DNA of 64,000 nucleotides from Bdellovibrio bacteriovorus (lineage in GTDB: Bacteria; Bdellovibrionota; Bdellovibrionia; Bdellovibrionales; Bdellovibrionaceae), in assembly GCF_001592735.1 (NCBI RefSeq), contig NZ_LUKE01000001.1, positions 248,001 to 312,000 on the forward strand, read 5' to 3'. Positions 1-8,932 of the stretch are shown here, piece by piece. Each line of letters begins with the position of its first letter. The first letter of the stretch is position 1. The position numbers were made by a program, and so were the translations under genes. A model generated the notes under the pieces. It saw only the letters and a program-made list of their open reading frames with translations. It ran no database searches and was not told the DNA's origin.

Positions 1-665
1 CATACCGGAATTTTGCGCTCGCATTTAAGTTCTAAGACAACGTTCATCCCCGGTTGCCCAAAAGCACCGGGATGGTCATAATTCAACATCGGTGCCGCTG
101 CCGGGTTGACATTGTATTCAGTTTCTTCGCGATAGCGCATAAAACGATCAAAAGTCACCCGAGCATAATCATCGATATTTGAAATATAGGCCTTGCGGCG
201 ATACTGAGTTAAGATCGTGGGGTTTGCTCCATAAGTGCGGGTCAAACCTAAAAAATACTGCAAGTGCGTGTCTTCCTCGGGATCAAAGCTTTGAGGCTTC
301 GAAGGATCTGTGATGATCTCACCCCAGTTTTCAATGGGAACTTTGCCTCGGCGCTTTTTACTGAAGTCGCCGATTTTCTCTTTGGTTTCAAAATAATAAG
401 GTGCTTTCGGCTGATCGCCATAAGAGCGCACGCGCAGACTGTACCTTCCCGTTTGGTTGTCTTTGTGTCTTAAGAAATAAAAGCTGGGCGTTTCAAAATA
501 AAGACTGTTTATCGTGTAGAAACCATCGTGAGAAATCTGGGAATAGTAATCTAAATCACAAAAACTTTCGACATAACGAGAAATCGGTTCCACCATGGAA
601 AAGGGAATCAAGTATTTGAGCTCATAGCGCTCTAAAACTAAAGGTGAAACCGGTTTTACGGACAT
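1..665 (-). CDS. VTC-domain protein (polyphosphate polymerase-like), 3' end outside window
   Basis: Reading leftward from the ATG at 665 gives an open frame that runs off the window edge (221 codons seen). It has the VTC/CYTH tunnel-fold pattern: ERYELKYLI at residues 12-20, then SLYFETPS, a basic strand SLRVRSYG, FETKEKIG followed by KKRRGK, QYRRKAY, RVTFDRFMRYR and VVLELKCERKIPV. Alternating Lys/Arg/Glu residues on these strands bind triphosphate in the family. In yeast Vtc4 this domain makes polyphosphate from ATP; bacterial members are often annotated as polyphosphate polymerase domain proteins and often sit next to DUF4956 genes, as here. No signal peptide is seen, so the domain is probably cytoplasmic. 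The ATG overlaps the stop of the TolC-like gene (TAATG), so it is the last visible gene of a translationally coupled operon. Family assignment is firm; the reaction is inferred. Confidence 0.85.
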   Translation of the reverse strand, partial: MSVKPVSPLVLERYELKYLIPFSMVEPISRYVESFCDLDYYSQISHDGFYTINSLYFETPSFYFLRHKDNQTGRYSLRVRSYGDQPKAPYYFETKEKIGDFSKKRRGKVPIENWGEIITDPSKPQSFDPEEDTHLQYFLGLTRTYGANPTILTQYRRKAYISNIDDYARVTFDRFMRYREETEYNVNPAAAPMLNYDHPGAFGQPGMNVVLELKCERKIPV

Positions 666-1885
666 TACAAAATCCTTTTTTGGGATTTCGAAAAATGATT
701 CACTTCGGGCTGATTTACCAAGGTCGCGGATTCATGCAAGTACACGATATACAAAGCCCGAATGCGGTACTCTAAGTCTAAAAGCTGTTCGCGGCTTTCA
801 TACCAACCACGCTGCAGTTCTAAGGCTAACATGGGATCGGTGGCCGCAATGGACTTACTCGCTTTGCGCATTTGCTCTGGACTCATTGCCGATAAGGAGT
901 TTTGTAAAGTCTCATGCACCTTTAACAATGTCTTAAGCTCAATCACGGAATTTTTAAATTCCCTTTCAGAGACCTTCACGGTTTCAATCAAGCTGGCCTT
1001 GTCACGAAGATCACGGGCTTCTTTGCTGACGCGACTTAAATTGGGTGCCGAGGCAAAGGGCAAGTTAAACGCAAATTCAAAACCATAGATGGTTTCTTTT
1101 TGGACGTCAGATATGGACACTTCCAAATGATCAAACCACTTTTCATCACGGGCTCGTTCGTAATTCATTCCCGCGCGTGAAGCGATTAAATCCATTTCGG
1201 CGGTCTGAGCAGAAAGAGTTTTTGAAGTGTCAGTGTCCGCGGCCGCGTCGAGCTTTTGTTTTAAGTCTTGAATACTTGCAAAATCACTGAGATCAAAACT
1301 TTCAATATTACCTAAAGAAAGATCTTTGAGTTCGGCTTGCAGTTTTTGATAATCCCGTTCGCTGTCGGCGATCTTGATATTGATTTTATCAAGGTCCGCT
1401 TTGTTTTTTAGGTAAGATTTTAATTCGGCCCGATCTTTTTGCGCACTGTAAGACAACGCCCGCGACGCTTTCTTACCGACCTCCGCAAAACGATCTGATA
1501 TTTCTTTTTTTTCTTTAAACAACGCAATCCGCGCTAAAAGATCATAGCGGCTTGATAAAAGCTGTGACAACATCGCGGCTTGTGCGGCTTTTTCATTTTT
1601 CTCTAAAGAGCTTTGGAATTCTTGGGTGGTGCGATGCTCAGTGTATCCTTTAGGATAAAACCGCAACGCGTATTTCACGTCGTCTTGTTCAAGCTGACCA
1701 CGGTCAATGCGCAAATCCGCTTTTTCGAGCGGATTTATACTTTTGGCATCGCTGACAATTTTTACGGACTCTTGATGTAGCTTTAAGCGCGGGTCTTTCC
1801 ATACCGGACGTAAAGCGTCCTCGGGCGCTGCCGCCAAAACAAAGCTTGGCAGAAGGCTTAAAACAAAAAAACCTTGGCGGATCAT
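665..1885 (-). CDS. TolC-like outer membrane efflux protein
   Basis: 406 residues with a signal peptide (hydrophobic run ending AAA near residue 20). The rest is mostly long heptad-rich helix (about residues 95-215 and 280-390), the layout of TolC-type outer-membrane channel subunits, whose helices form a periplasmic tunnel. A segment around 255-285 (SISDVQKETIYGFEFAFNLP) resembles the barrel strand that follows the first helical hairpin in the family. It is slightly short for TolC (usually 420-480 residues). The start overlaps the stop of the HlyD-like gene (ATGA at 1882-1885) and its stop overlaps the start of the VTC gene, so the three are co-translated. Its likely partner is the HlyD-like adaptor; no ABC or RND pump is present in the visible part of the operon. 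Confidence 0.75.
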   Translation of the reverse strand: MIRQGFFVLSLLPSFVLAAAPEDALRPVWKDPRLKLHQESVKIVSDAKSINPLEKADLRIDRGQLEQDDVKYALRFYPKGYTEHRTTQEFQSSLEKNEKAAQAAMLSQLLSSRYDLLARIALFKEKKEISDRFAEVGKKASRALSYSAQKDRAELKSYLKNKADLDKINIKIADSERDYQKLQAELKDLSLGNIESFDLSDFASIQDLKQKLDAAADTDTSKTLSAQTAEMDLIASRAGMNYERARDEKWFDHLEVSISDVQKETIYGFEFAFNLPFASAPNLSRVSKEARDLRDKASLIETVKVSEREFKNSVIELKTLLKVHETLQNSLSAMSPEQMRKASKSIAATDPMLALELQRGWYESREQLLDLEYRIRALYIVYLHESATLVNQPEVNHFSKSQKRIL

Positions 1886-3645
1886 TTGACCTCTACCTTA
1901 GCAAAAAGAGCCGTGTCATTTTTTTCATCAAACGTCACCATCAATGATCGTTGGTGAGTATTAAAGGCCAAGCCTTCAGGCTTAACACCTTTAAAGAATT
2001 TGATCTGACTTGAGGTCAAGGTGCCGTCCTGGTCACGCAGCATCCAGATCGCTCCACAGTCTTCTTGAGGGCACACGGAAGCTGCGTAAAGCTTGCCATC
2101 ATGATGGATCAAATCACTTAAACGATGCACTCCTTCATCCGTTTCAAGTTTGACGGTGTGCCATAGGCTGACCTGTGAGGCCTTTAATTCAGACTTATCA
2201 AACAAACTGGCAAAGTCTTTAACTTTTAGGATGATGGCGTGCCCCTCTTTCAAGGGACCCTTCAGGCCTAAGATCAAATCTTTACCCATAACAAAGTGAC
2301 TTTCGATTTCAAAATCTTTTCCCGCTTGCGTTAGCTTTTTAAGATCTTTATCGGTCGAAGAATTTAAAGCCGCAAATAATAAAGGTTTGAATTCCACCAC
2401 CTTGGTATCAGAGAGGTTGAGGCCAGAACGTTTGACCCGCACCATTTGATTGCGATTCTTTTTGTCTTTGCCTTTTTTATTAAGACCTTGAGACGTTAAA
2501 AGATAAATATAACCATCCTGCTGACTGATGGATTCTAAGTCAGAGATTTTCTTAACACCGGGGACGGTCAAAACTTGCGTTTCTACCGAGCCATCGGCGT
2601 TCACTAAAAATAAAGTCGCACTTTTTTCTTCATCAGTGTCATCGCTGACAACCAAAAACTTTTTAAGATCTTCTAAATAAATGGCGCCCGAAGGCTCAAA
2701 CGAGAAGCGCTTGCTAAGTTCCTTTGGAAAATTCATTGGCAACGGATCTACGGATACGCCCACCGGGCTTGTCTTAGTTGCCTCTGCAGCTGAAGCGGTC
2801 GCTTGAGGCAGGCTGATAAAGTCAAAACGGGGTTTGATCTGAACCTTTTCTCCTAACAACAATCCGTTATGCGGCGGGATTTCAATCACGACTTCCCGCC
2901 CGTAAACTTGCATATTGGGATAATGGGCTAAACGCGGTGGAATCAGAATAATGCGCGAACCGACGCTCACGATCTTACCCTCAAGAGCGGCGGTCCCGCT
3001 TGAAAGCGGCGTGATACTGACGGTTTTACCCACCTCCAGTTTCGTGCGCAGGCTTTCGTGCAAAAAGCCTTCAACATAAGTCGGACTGTCCGGAGAAAGG
3101 GTCAAAACACTGGTGAATGCCGGAACTTTTTCACCTCGGCGAAAGTTCACACCGCCAACCACGCCATCCACTTGGGCAAAGACGAAAAGATTTTTACGTT
3201 GTTCTTCAAGGTCCGCGAGTTGTTCGTTTAAGTCTTCGATATCCACGTTTAATGGATCGGCCAGATCCCCCGCGGAGGAATTGCTGACGATCAGGTTTAA
3301 TTGCGATCTTAAGGATTTTTCAGAGTGCAGACGTAAAAGCTGGGCTCGCACCAGGCGGATTTTTTCGTTAAGTTCGGATTGATCAAGTTCCATCATCAGA
3401 TCACCCTTGCGAACGGTTTGTCCTGAAAGAACATGCAGTTCTTTGATGGATACGGGATATTCAAAACTGACTTGTTGTTCCCGAGAATCTGCAACCCCTA
3501 AAAAACTGCGAGTTTCCGAGTTTAGGTACAACCCCAAGATAATCAGACCACTCAAACAAGCAAACCAGGCTATCGCAATAAAGCGATTTCCGGTGCCGAT
3601 GACGTCATGTTGGATTGTTTCAATGATTTTTTTAACTGTCTTCAT
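1882..3645 (-). CDS. HlyD-like membrane-fusion protein fused to a C-terminal beta-propeller-like domain
   Basis: 587 residues. One transmembrane anchor (about 22-42) is followed by a lipoyl/barrel-sandwich half (SIKELHVLSGQTVRKGDLMM, about 66-86), a short coiled-coil hairpin (about 88-155), the second lipoyl half (QVDGVVGGVNFRRGEKVPA) and a beta-barrel part to about 275. This is the periplasmic adaptor architecture that links inner-membrane pumps to TolC. From about 305 to the end comes a second domain with SDDTD, DLESIS, IYLLTS, EIESHFV, SLWHTVKL and VKPEGLAF, a pattern like phytase-like/DUF3616 propellers. The same domain occurs alone, with its own signal peptide, at 40124-41089. An adaptor carrying such a domain is unusual. 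The gene lies 1 nt from the DUF4956 gene and overlaps the TolC-like gene by 4 nt. What it transports or senses is unknown. Confidence 0.8.
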   Translation of the reverse strand: MKTVKKIIETIQHDVIGTGNRFIAIAWFACLSGLIILGLYLNSETRSFLGVADSREQQVSFEYPVSIKELHVLSGQTVRKGDLMMELDQSELNEKIRLVRAQLLRLHSEKSLRSQLNLIVSNSSAGDLADPLNVDIEDLNEQLADLEEQRKNLFVFAQVDGVVGGVNFRRGEKVPAFTSVLTLSPDSPTYVEGFLHESLRTKLEVGKTVSITPLSSGTAALEGKIVSVGSRIILIPPRLAHYPNMQVYGREVVIEIPPHNGLLLGEKVQIKPRFDFISLPQATASAAEATKTSPVGVSVDPLPMNFPKELSKRFSFEPSGAIYLEDLKKFLVVSDDTDEEKSATLFLVNADGSVETQVLTVPGVKKISDLESISQQDGYIYLLTSQGLNKKGKDKKNRNQMVRVKRSGLNLSDTKVVEFKPLLFAALNSSTDKDLKKLTQAGKDFEIESHFVMGKDLILGLKGPLKEGHAIILKVKDFASLFDKSELKASQVSLWHTVKLETDEGVHRLSDLIHHDGKLYAASVCPQEDCGAIWMLRDQDGTLTSSQIKFFKGVKPEGLAFNTHQRSLMVTFDEKNDTALFAKVEVK

Positions 3646-3646
3646 G

Positions 3647-4330
3647 CTAAACCTCGATGATTGATTCTTGCATCATCAAATTAACCCCGCGAGCATCGGG
3701 AATGCCTCGCAAAGAATTCATGACGGACTGATGGGATGCTTGGGGCTTGAACTTCAATTGATATGCGTAATCTAAAAGATCCCCTTGGCCGATTTCACGA
3801 ACGGAGATCATGGCAAAGTGTTTACAAGCATCACCCAAGACTTGTTCGACTTGGCGTGTGCCGTTGCCGTCGCGGACCACCTGCAATCTAAGTAAAGCAT
3901 CAAATTGCGGGCCGTGGGCAAAAGGAGTTTTAGCCAAAACCAAAACGGCCGCGGTAAAACAAAAAGTTCCGATCGTCGCAATGGAATACGCATGGACACC
4001 AGCGGCTAAACCAATGGCCAAGGCGGCAAAGATAAAAAACATATCGCGTGGGTCTTTGATATTCGTTCTGAAACGTAAAATAGAAATGGCCCCGATCATA
4101 CCGATACCGCGAGCGACGTTGTCCCCGATCGCCTGCATTGCCGTCGCCGTTAAAATAGGGCAAAGGACAATACAGTGAAGAAAATTGCGCGAGTACGAAA
4201 GACCTTGGAAAGTTTTAACGTAAAGAAGGGCGATGGCCGTACCTAAAACAAAAGAAAGCAAGAATGCGTAAAAAACAGAAAGCAATGTGGGATTTGCCAT
4301 GGATGTGCTAAGAACCGTAAAATCTAACAT
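3647..4330 (-). CDS. DUF4956 family membrane protein
   Basis: 227 residues. Four or so hydrophobic segments lie in the first 135 residues, with the family's conserved stretch ARGIGMIGAISILRFRTN followed by DPRDMFFIFAALAIGLAAG. The C-terminal 90 residues are soluble and probably cytoplasmic. DUF4956 has no established biochemical function, but its genes are commonly found beside VTC-domain genes, which matches this operon. It is the first gene of the four. A GGAAT stretch lies 10-14 nt before the ATG. As the only multi-pass inner-membrane protein visible in the operon it is the obvious candidate for the inner-membrane part of a HlyD/TolC-type conduit; that is inference. Confidence 0.85.
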   Translation of the reverse strand: MLDFTVLSTSMANPTLLSVFYAFLLSFVLGTAIALLYVKTFQGLSYSRNFLHCIVLCPILTATAMQAIGDNVARGIGMIGAISILRFRTNIKDPRDMFFIFAALAIGLAAGVHAYSIATIGTFCFTAAVLVLAKTPFAHGPQFDALLRLQVVRDGNGTRQVEQVLGDACKHFAMISVREIGQGDLLDYAYQLKFKPQASHQSVMNSLRGIPDARGVNLMMQESIIEV

Positions 4331-4420
4331 CTGAATTCCTTCGGGTACTTTGAGAAATGCTGTCTATGAAACAGAAAGTCTTTGTGCCAAAAAAATCCTC
4401 TAAGTGCTAGCTTTCACTCT

Positions 4421-4439
4421 AAAAAACACATTCTTGTGT
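4421..4439 (-). terminator. Possible intrinsic terminator of the alpha/beta hydrolase gene
   Basis: Read on the minus strand, a 5-bp stem ACACA/TGTGT with a 4-nt loop is followed by six T residues. It lies 15 nt after the stop of the gene at 4454 and before the DUF4956 operon, so it would separate the two transcripts. The stem is short, so this is tentative. Confidence 0.4.
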
Positions 4440-4453
4440 CATCTTTGTAATTT

Positions 4454-5752
4454 TCATTGGGATTTAAGAAATTTTTCCATGATTTTATAGAATTCCAGAG
4501 GGTGATTTTGGTGGGATTCGTGACCTCCTCCTTCGATCAAAATCACTTGAGAATTCGGTATTGAACGCGAATTGCGAAGGACCGCCGACGGCACCTGGAA
4601 AGGGTCTTCCTTACCACCAATTAAAAGTGTGGGTCCCTTAATTTTTCCTAACCATTCCCGCGATGGCGGCACATCGAAAAAAGCTTTCACGCCAAAACAA
4701 GTGTCTTGAGAAAAGTTAACGCCCTCTAACCACAATTCCTGATTCATTTCATCGTGAGTGATGCCTTCGGAGCAAATCACCGCCGTTTTAATCCAAGTTC
4801 CCCGCGTCAGTGTCGGAATAGAATAATTATTCGGATCAAATTTTATCGCCGTCATTTGGTCCACTTGTTCCTTTACGTCCACCGGCAGATCCGTAATGCG
4901 CTTTTGCCAAAGATCTAAAACCTCCACCACCCGGCTTGAGCAGCCGGGATCATTTTCAATCGCCATGATCATATCGACACGGAAGTCCTTAAGATAAAAA
5001 CGACTTTGCAGCCGTGGCGGACGGATGTTTTTTATTCTTTGTAGTTTTAAGACATTGCGTAAGAAAAATTCAATGCCTGCTTGTTGATCTTTTAAGTTTT
5101 TTGCAATGGGGGCCGGACAGGTTTTCAGGTATTCATCCCAATAAGAAAAATCTTTAGCAAAAAGACGTAAATTAGATTCTCCAATTTCACGGGTATCAAT
5201 CGAAGCCGAATACAAAACCAAACCTTTTACGCGATCAGGAAAAAGGGCGGCGTACTTCGCCGCTAAATCACCACCCGCACTGTGAGCGAGCAGGTAAACG
5301 GGTTTTTTTGGTGAAACCGCGTCCACCACTTTCTTTAAATCATCCACTTGCAGGTCCGTTGAAAAATCAGCTGGTGTATAAAACTCTGCGGATTGTTTTA
5401 ATAACGACTTTCCGGTGCCTCGAGGATCGAATAGAACCACGTTCATATCCATGTGCGCCCACATAGCATCCATGATGCCTTTTTTATTGAGACTTAAACC
5501 AATGGCTTGCGCATCTGTTCCCGGGCCACCAGGAATTAATATCACGTTGTCCTTTTCTTCCACCTTGGAAAGCTCTTTGGTCAGCTTCACCGCCGAGATA
5601 ATAAATTCTTCGTTTTTATTTTTTTGAGGTATGCGATAGCACTGGCTTTCCGCCAAGCTATTAAACGCAAATTTCACGTCGCAAGGGTCATAGGCCCAAC
5701 TATTTTGACTTAACAAGACGGCAAAAACTAAAAATCCCCAGTAAGTTTTCAT
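4454..5752 (-). CDS. Exported alpha/beta hydrolase (proline iminopeptidase/TAP-like)
   Basis: 432 residues with a signal peptide cleaved near SWA-YD (residue 20). The fold signatures are in order: PGGPGTDA at 74-81 (oxyanion region), FDPRGTGKS at 108-116, nucleophile elbow AHSAGG with Ser158, a helical cap (about 195-330), GGKEDPF carrying the probable acid and GGGHESH carrying the catalytic His. This arrangement is typical of S33 aminopeptidases and TAP-like exported hydrolases. Cys residues at 24 and 38 suggest a disulfide in the periplasm. The substrate cannot be read from sequence; peptide N-terminal hydrolysis or ester cleavage are both possible. It is transcribed alone, with a weak terminator downstream. 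Confidence 0.8.
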   Translation of the reverse strand: MKTYWGFLVFAVLLSQNSWAYDPCDVKFAFNSLAESQCYRIPQKNKNEEFIISAVKLTKELSKVEEKDNVILIPGGPGTDAQAIGLSLNKKGIMDAMWAHMDMNVVLFDPRGTGKSLLKQSAEFYTPADFSTDLQVDDLKKVVDAVSPKKPVYLLAHSAGGDLAAKYAALFPDRVKGLVLYSASIDTREIGESNLRLFAKDFSYWDEYLKTCPAPIAKNLKDQQAGIEFFLRNVLKLQRIKNIRPPRLQSRFYLKDFRVDMIMAIENDPGCSSRVVEVLDLWQKRITDLPVDVKEQVDQMTAIKFDPNNYSIPTLTRGTWIKTAVICSEGITHDEMNQELWLEGVNFSQDTCFGVKAFFDVPPSREWLGKIKGPTLLIGGKEDPFQVPSAVLRNSRSIPNSQVILIEGGGHESHQNHPLEFYKIMEKFLKSQ

Positions 5753-5895
5753 TTGAGTGACCTCTAAAGAATATTTTCAGCAAGAGCTAAGCCAAGGAGT
5801 GCGCTTGTAAGAAGCACCGTGATGGGTATGGCCGTTTCATATTGAGATTTTAGGACAGTAAAATGTCGATGTTGCCACTAAAGGGCTGCGAGAGC

Positions 5896-6399
5896 TTAGC
5901 TCTTTTTATCTTTGTTTAAAATCCCCATAAGAAAATTATTTTCGCGTTTCTTATCGGCCTTAACGGCAGTGGGCATTTTTTTATTCTTAGCTGTTTTTTC
6001 TGATTTTTCTTTTGTGACCGGCGCCATTTTAACGGGGGTGCCTAGTAAAGGATTGTGCTTGGTGATTTCGCGCACGAATTGTTTTACTTCATCTTCGAAG
6101 TTTTCAGAATCTGCGGGTATATAAAGCCAATCTTTATTGGCTGGATGATTTTCCAAAAATGAAAATTTTAAAAAAAACGCACTTTGTTTTTTGTATTCCA
6201 CGGGCAAGATGCAACCATTCCAAATCTCGAAGGGATAGCTAACCCCTTTGTGTTCATACGTGCCGGGCTTTTCCACCAAGATCATGATCATCTTCATATC
6301 CAGATAATAGGCCATCCCCCCATGCTTAGGGGCGGATTCGGTTTCTAAAGGTAAAAGTTCTTCAATCCAAAGAAGGTTATTTAAAACATGATCAAACAT
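5896..6399 (-). CDS. Hypothetical protein, weakly TfoX-N/YjbR-like, basic C-terminus
   Basis: About 167 residues from the ATG at 6399; an in-frame TTG at 6435 is possible but neither start has a good Shine-Dalgarno sequence. The core (residues 18-130) has HGGMAYYLDMKMIMIL and LYIPADSENFEDEVKQFVREI, which recall the small alpha/beta fold of TfoX N-terminal or YjbR-like proteins; that similarity is by eye only. The last 40 residues are Lys-rich and low in complexity, possibly nucleic-acid binding. No signal peptide, so cytoplasmic. It is flanked by unrelated genes. Confidence 0.6.
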   Translation of the reverse strand: MFDHVLNNLLWIEELLPLETESAPKHGGMAYYLDMKMIMILVEKPGTYEHKGVSYPFEIWNGCILPVEYKKQSAFFLKFSFLENHPANKDWLYIPADSENFEDEVKQFVREITKHNPLLGTPVKMAPVTKEKSEKTAKNKKMPTAVKADKKRENNFLMGILNKDKKS

Positions 6400-6668
6400 G
6401 GATCTAAAAATACCTAACCCAGCCACAAAGTTCAATCTTTGGGTGTCACCGAGATGACGATGTCTAAGACCTAGTCAGTTGTTCAAAGCTCATCATTAAA
6501 CCCAGTAACTACGCGACTTACAGATTTTAGGAACAAAAATGGAGCCCAAAACTTCAACACCGAGTACGGGTCAACTGGTCTCAGTTGATTTTAAGCCGCG
6601 GGAACGACCCTTGCTTTGTTAGTCAGTATCGACTTGTCTCAAAAACAGTCGGGCGTTTGGGGGGAGAT

Positions 6669-7817
6669 ATGAAACGTACGTTTAGAAACTCCATTATAGT
6701 GGCGTTGTCTTTGATGCTCATGCTGGCATTCCAGAACTGCTCAAAAGCGGGCATCCAAGTAGAAGACACCCTTCAAGCCTCTACCGCTGATGTGGGCGCC
6801 CATGGCAGCGCCGACAATAATGATGACGGGAACAACAATAACAACGGAAATACCGAGCCTGAGATTCCCACTGAAAAAGCCAGCCAAAGCTTTTCAAGCA
6901 TTTCCAAATATAAAGCTCTGGATATGGTGTGGGTTATTGATAACTCGGCCTCCATGACTAAAAACGTGACTCAGACCAAAAACAATATCTCGGCTTTCTT
7001 TAGTTCTTTACGCCAAGAAATGGATATCAACTTTACCTTGATCACCAAAGAAGATGCGACAAACTTAAATACCAGCTTTAAACTTTCCGATTATACGAGC
7101 CTGGGATCACAGATCAACTTTATGGTGCACAGCTACAACCCCATGTTGGTGGCGGCGGCATCGACCTGCCCTATCGCTCCCGAGGCCTCGGATGTCTTTT
7201 GTAATCAGGTTAAAAATAATTCGCGCTATAACATGATTTACGGTGCTTTGAATTCATTCTTCCGCAATGATTCTTTAAAAGTTTTTGTCTTCGTAACGGA
7301 TGACGATTCTTCAAGTCCAGGCAAGTCTAGCATGCAATATAACGGTGCCTCCGGCCTCGGGTACGTCACTGAATCAAAACAAGTCGTGGAAAATGATGAC
7401 TTTATTACGGCCAAAGGCTTTAGACAGCGCATGGCTTCGGCATTTGGCAGCTCGTCTTCATTTAAAAGTTTTGGCTTTGCCTCACTCTCTAACAGCGCTA
7501 GCTGCCGTGCCCGCGTCAGCCAAGCCTACATGGATTTAAATACACAAAGTGGTGGCGACTCTTTTGATATCTGCGCTGCGGACTGGTCCGCAAACTTTGA
7601 CGCTTTGACATCACGAGTGAGCGAATACGCGGCGACGACATATGTGGTCAGCGATGCTAAGTTTGTCTCCGTTGAAAGCGTCGTCTTGGGGGGCGCGACC
7701 TTAACCAAAGGGCTAGATTATACAGTGAATGGCAACGTGGTGACTTTAAAAAATTCGCTGGTCCAAGCCGTGGGTAGTTATCAAATCACAATCCACTACA
7801 ACCGAAAAGTTCAATAG
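6669..7817 (+). CDS. vWA-domain lipoprotein with FQNC lipid-attachment motif
   Basis: 382 residues from the ATG at 6669, chosen over the upstream in-frame codon because GGGGAGA lies just before it and a hydrophobic export signal follows at once. The signal ends in LMLAFQNC with Cys24 as the likely lipidated residue; Asn at -1 is not a standard lipobox residue. A low-complexity Asp/Asn/Gly linker (about 44-62) leads to a von Willebrand A domain whose MIDAS motif DNSAS is at 91-95, followed further on by TDDD in a metal-coordinating position (VFVFVTDDDSS). A C-terminal stretch of about 60 residues looks like a small beta-sandwich. Likely a periplasmic or surface metal-dependent binding protein. 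The first 31 residues resemble those of the lipoprotein at 12259. Confidence 0.8.
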   Translation: MKRTFRNSIIVALSLMLMLAFQNCSKAGIQVEDTLQASTADVGAHGSADNNDDGNNNNNGNTEPEIPTEKASQSFSSISKYKALDMVWVIDNSASMTKNVTQTKNNISAFFSSLRQEMDINFTLITKEDATNLNTSFKLSDYTSLGSQINFMVHSYNPMLVAAASTCPIAPEASDVFCNQVKNNSRYNMIYGALNSFFRNDSLKVFVFVTDDDSSSPGKSSMQYNGASGLGYVTESKQVVENDDFITAKGFRQRMASAFGSSSSFKSFGFASLSNSASCRARVSQAYMDLNTQSGGDSFDICAADWSANFDALTSRVSEYAATTYVVSDAKFVSVESVVLGGATLTKGLDYTVNGNVVTLKNSLVQAVGSYQITIHYNRKVQ

Positions 7818-7891
7818 TTCGGTTGCACACGGGGTGAGTGATAACACAATAAAATTTCCATTTGTGAGGTAAATCCACTTATCCTTTATCC

Positions 7892-8224
7892 ATGGATGTT
7901 TATAAAAAACTGCGGAAACCCAAAGGCAGCATCGAAAGCGAAGCTTCCGAATTTGCAAACCTCATAAGTCTTGTCTGTAAAAAAATCACCGTCGATCAAA
8001 ATCCAGAAAGCTCGTTTAATGTGTCTGTCGAAATTGGCGAACAAAGCATTTTGTTTGTGATTGATCCCCCCCCGCAAAGCATGGGCCGTATTCTGGGATC
8101 CGGTGGAAAAACGATCAATGCCCTCCGTGTGATTGCCAAGGCGATGTGCGCTCCTCATGGATTTCGGGGCGTTATCGAAGTCGTTTACCGAGAAAAGGAT
8201 CAAGTGCCTCTCTCTAAAGTCTAG
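7892..8224 (+). CDS. KH-domain RNA-binding protein (KhpA-like)
   Basis: 110 residues, a single type II KH domain. The RNA-contact loop is seen as GRILGSGGKTINALR, with GSGG at residues 69-72. This matches the small KhpA (YlqC) proteins, which bind many RNAs and in several bacteria work with KhpB/Jag. It is longer than the usual 75-80 residues by an N-terminal helix of about 30 residues. It stands alone rather than in the common rpsP-khpA-rimM-trmD cluster, so it could be a second KH protein. Confidence 0.75.
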   Translation: MDVYKKLRKPKGSIESEASEFANLISLVCKKITVDQNPESSFNVSVEIGEQSILFVIDPPPQSMGRILGSGGKTINALRVIAKAMCAPHGFRGVIEVVYREKDQVPLSKV

Positions 8225-8316
8225 GGTTTCTGCACCAATGTCCCCATTTGCGCAAACCGGTCTTGTTCGAAATTCCTCCGATTTCCACAATGGAAGTGAC
8301 GACATCGGAGGGATTC

Positions 8317-8928
8317 GTGAAATCAGGATTGTTGGTTCTTTTAGGTACACTTGCTCTCTCTCTTTCAAGCTTTGCCGCCCCGGAACATGATTTCTTAGCA
8401 CAAAAGAATATTCTCATCCAAAGCCAAGATCCTCTGCAGGTTTTTGAACGAACCGCGGATAATCCAAAGGCTCTTTTTCAGCGCTACAAACCAAAGCTTG
8501 ATTCCGGCAGCAAGATCACCTCCCCCCTTCAAGTCGGAGGCACCCAAACACATCCCACGGTGAAAGTTTCAATCCGTAAGTGCGTCGCCTTTATTTGTCA
8601 GACCGTGGATCTAGATGCGGAAGTCACGATCCGCGAAGTTTCAGGTTCTTGCAAAAAAAATTACGCGATGTATGCGGATTTACGCCGGTCGAGTGCCACT
8701 CTGTCCGACACCTATGACCGTTTAGATGTCACTATCTGCTACCAGCAATCAAAAACAAATGAGGCGCAATTGCAGTTGGCGGCTTACGCGCATCGCGCCC
8801 CTCAATATTCAGGCGGCGTTGTCCAAAAAGAAATCATGGACTTTTTGCAACTGCAGGTTCAACCTATCACGCAAGCGTTAGCAGAAACTTTACGTTCCAA
8901 CGGATCAACCGCACCGCTAAGCCAGTAA
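8317..8928 (+). CDS. Exported hypothetical protein
   Basis: 203 residues from a GTG at 8317. That start is preferred because GGAGG precedes it by about 5 nt and a clean signal peptide follows (LLVLLGTLALSLSSFAA); the in-frame ATG at 8248 would add a hydrophilic leader. The mature protein has a Cys pair (RKCVAFICQT) and two more Cys at SGSCKK and VTICYQ, suggesting two disulfides in the periplasm, and alternating hydrophobic strands. I do not recognise the family. The next gene (RluA type) starts 4 nt downstream, so the two are probably co-transcribed. Confidence 0.7.
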   Translation: MKSGLLVLLGTLALSLSSFAAPEHDFLAQKNILIQSQDPLQVFERTADNPKALFQRYKPKLDSGSKITSPLQVGGTQTHPTVKVSIRKCVAFICQTVDLDAEVTIREVSGSCKKNYAMYADLRRSSATLSDTYDRLDVTICYQQSKTNEAQLQLAAYAHRAPQYSGGVVQKEIMDFLQLQVQPITQALAETLRSNGSTAPLSQ

Positions 8929-8932
8929 GCCG

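Noticed and set aside
1-4330. First operon as a type I secretion or RND efflux pump
   Set aside because: No ABC ATPase, RND pump or MFS gene is visible in the operon; DUF4956 is not a known pump, so a standard label would mislead.
5891-5903. AGAGC-TTA-GCTCT hairpin followed by TTTT on the plus strand
   Set aside because: No plus-strand gene ends nearby; it overlaps the stop of a minus-strand gene and is short enough to be chance.
7886-8401. 171-codon frame opposite the KH-domain gene
   Set aside because: The KH motif on the plus strand is clear; the antisense frame overlaps it fully and resembles no family.
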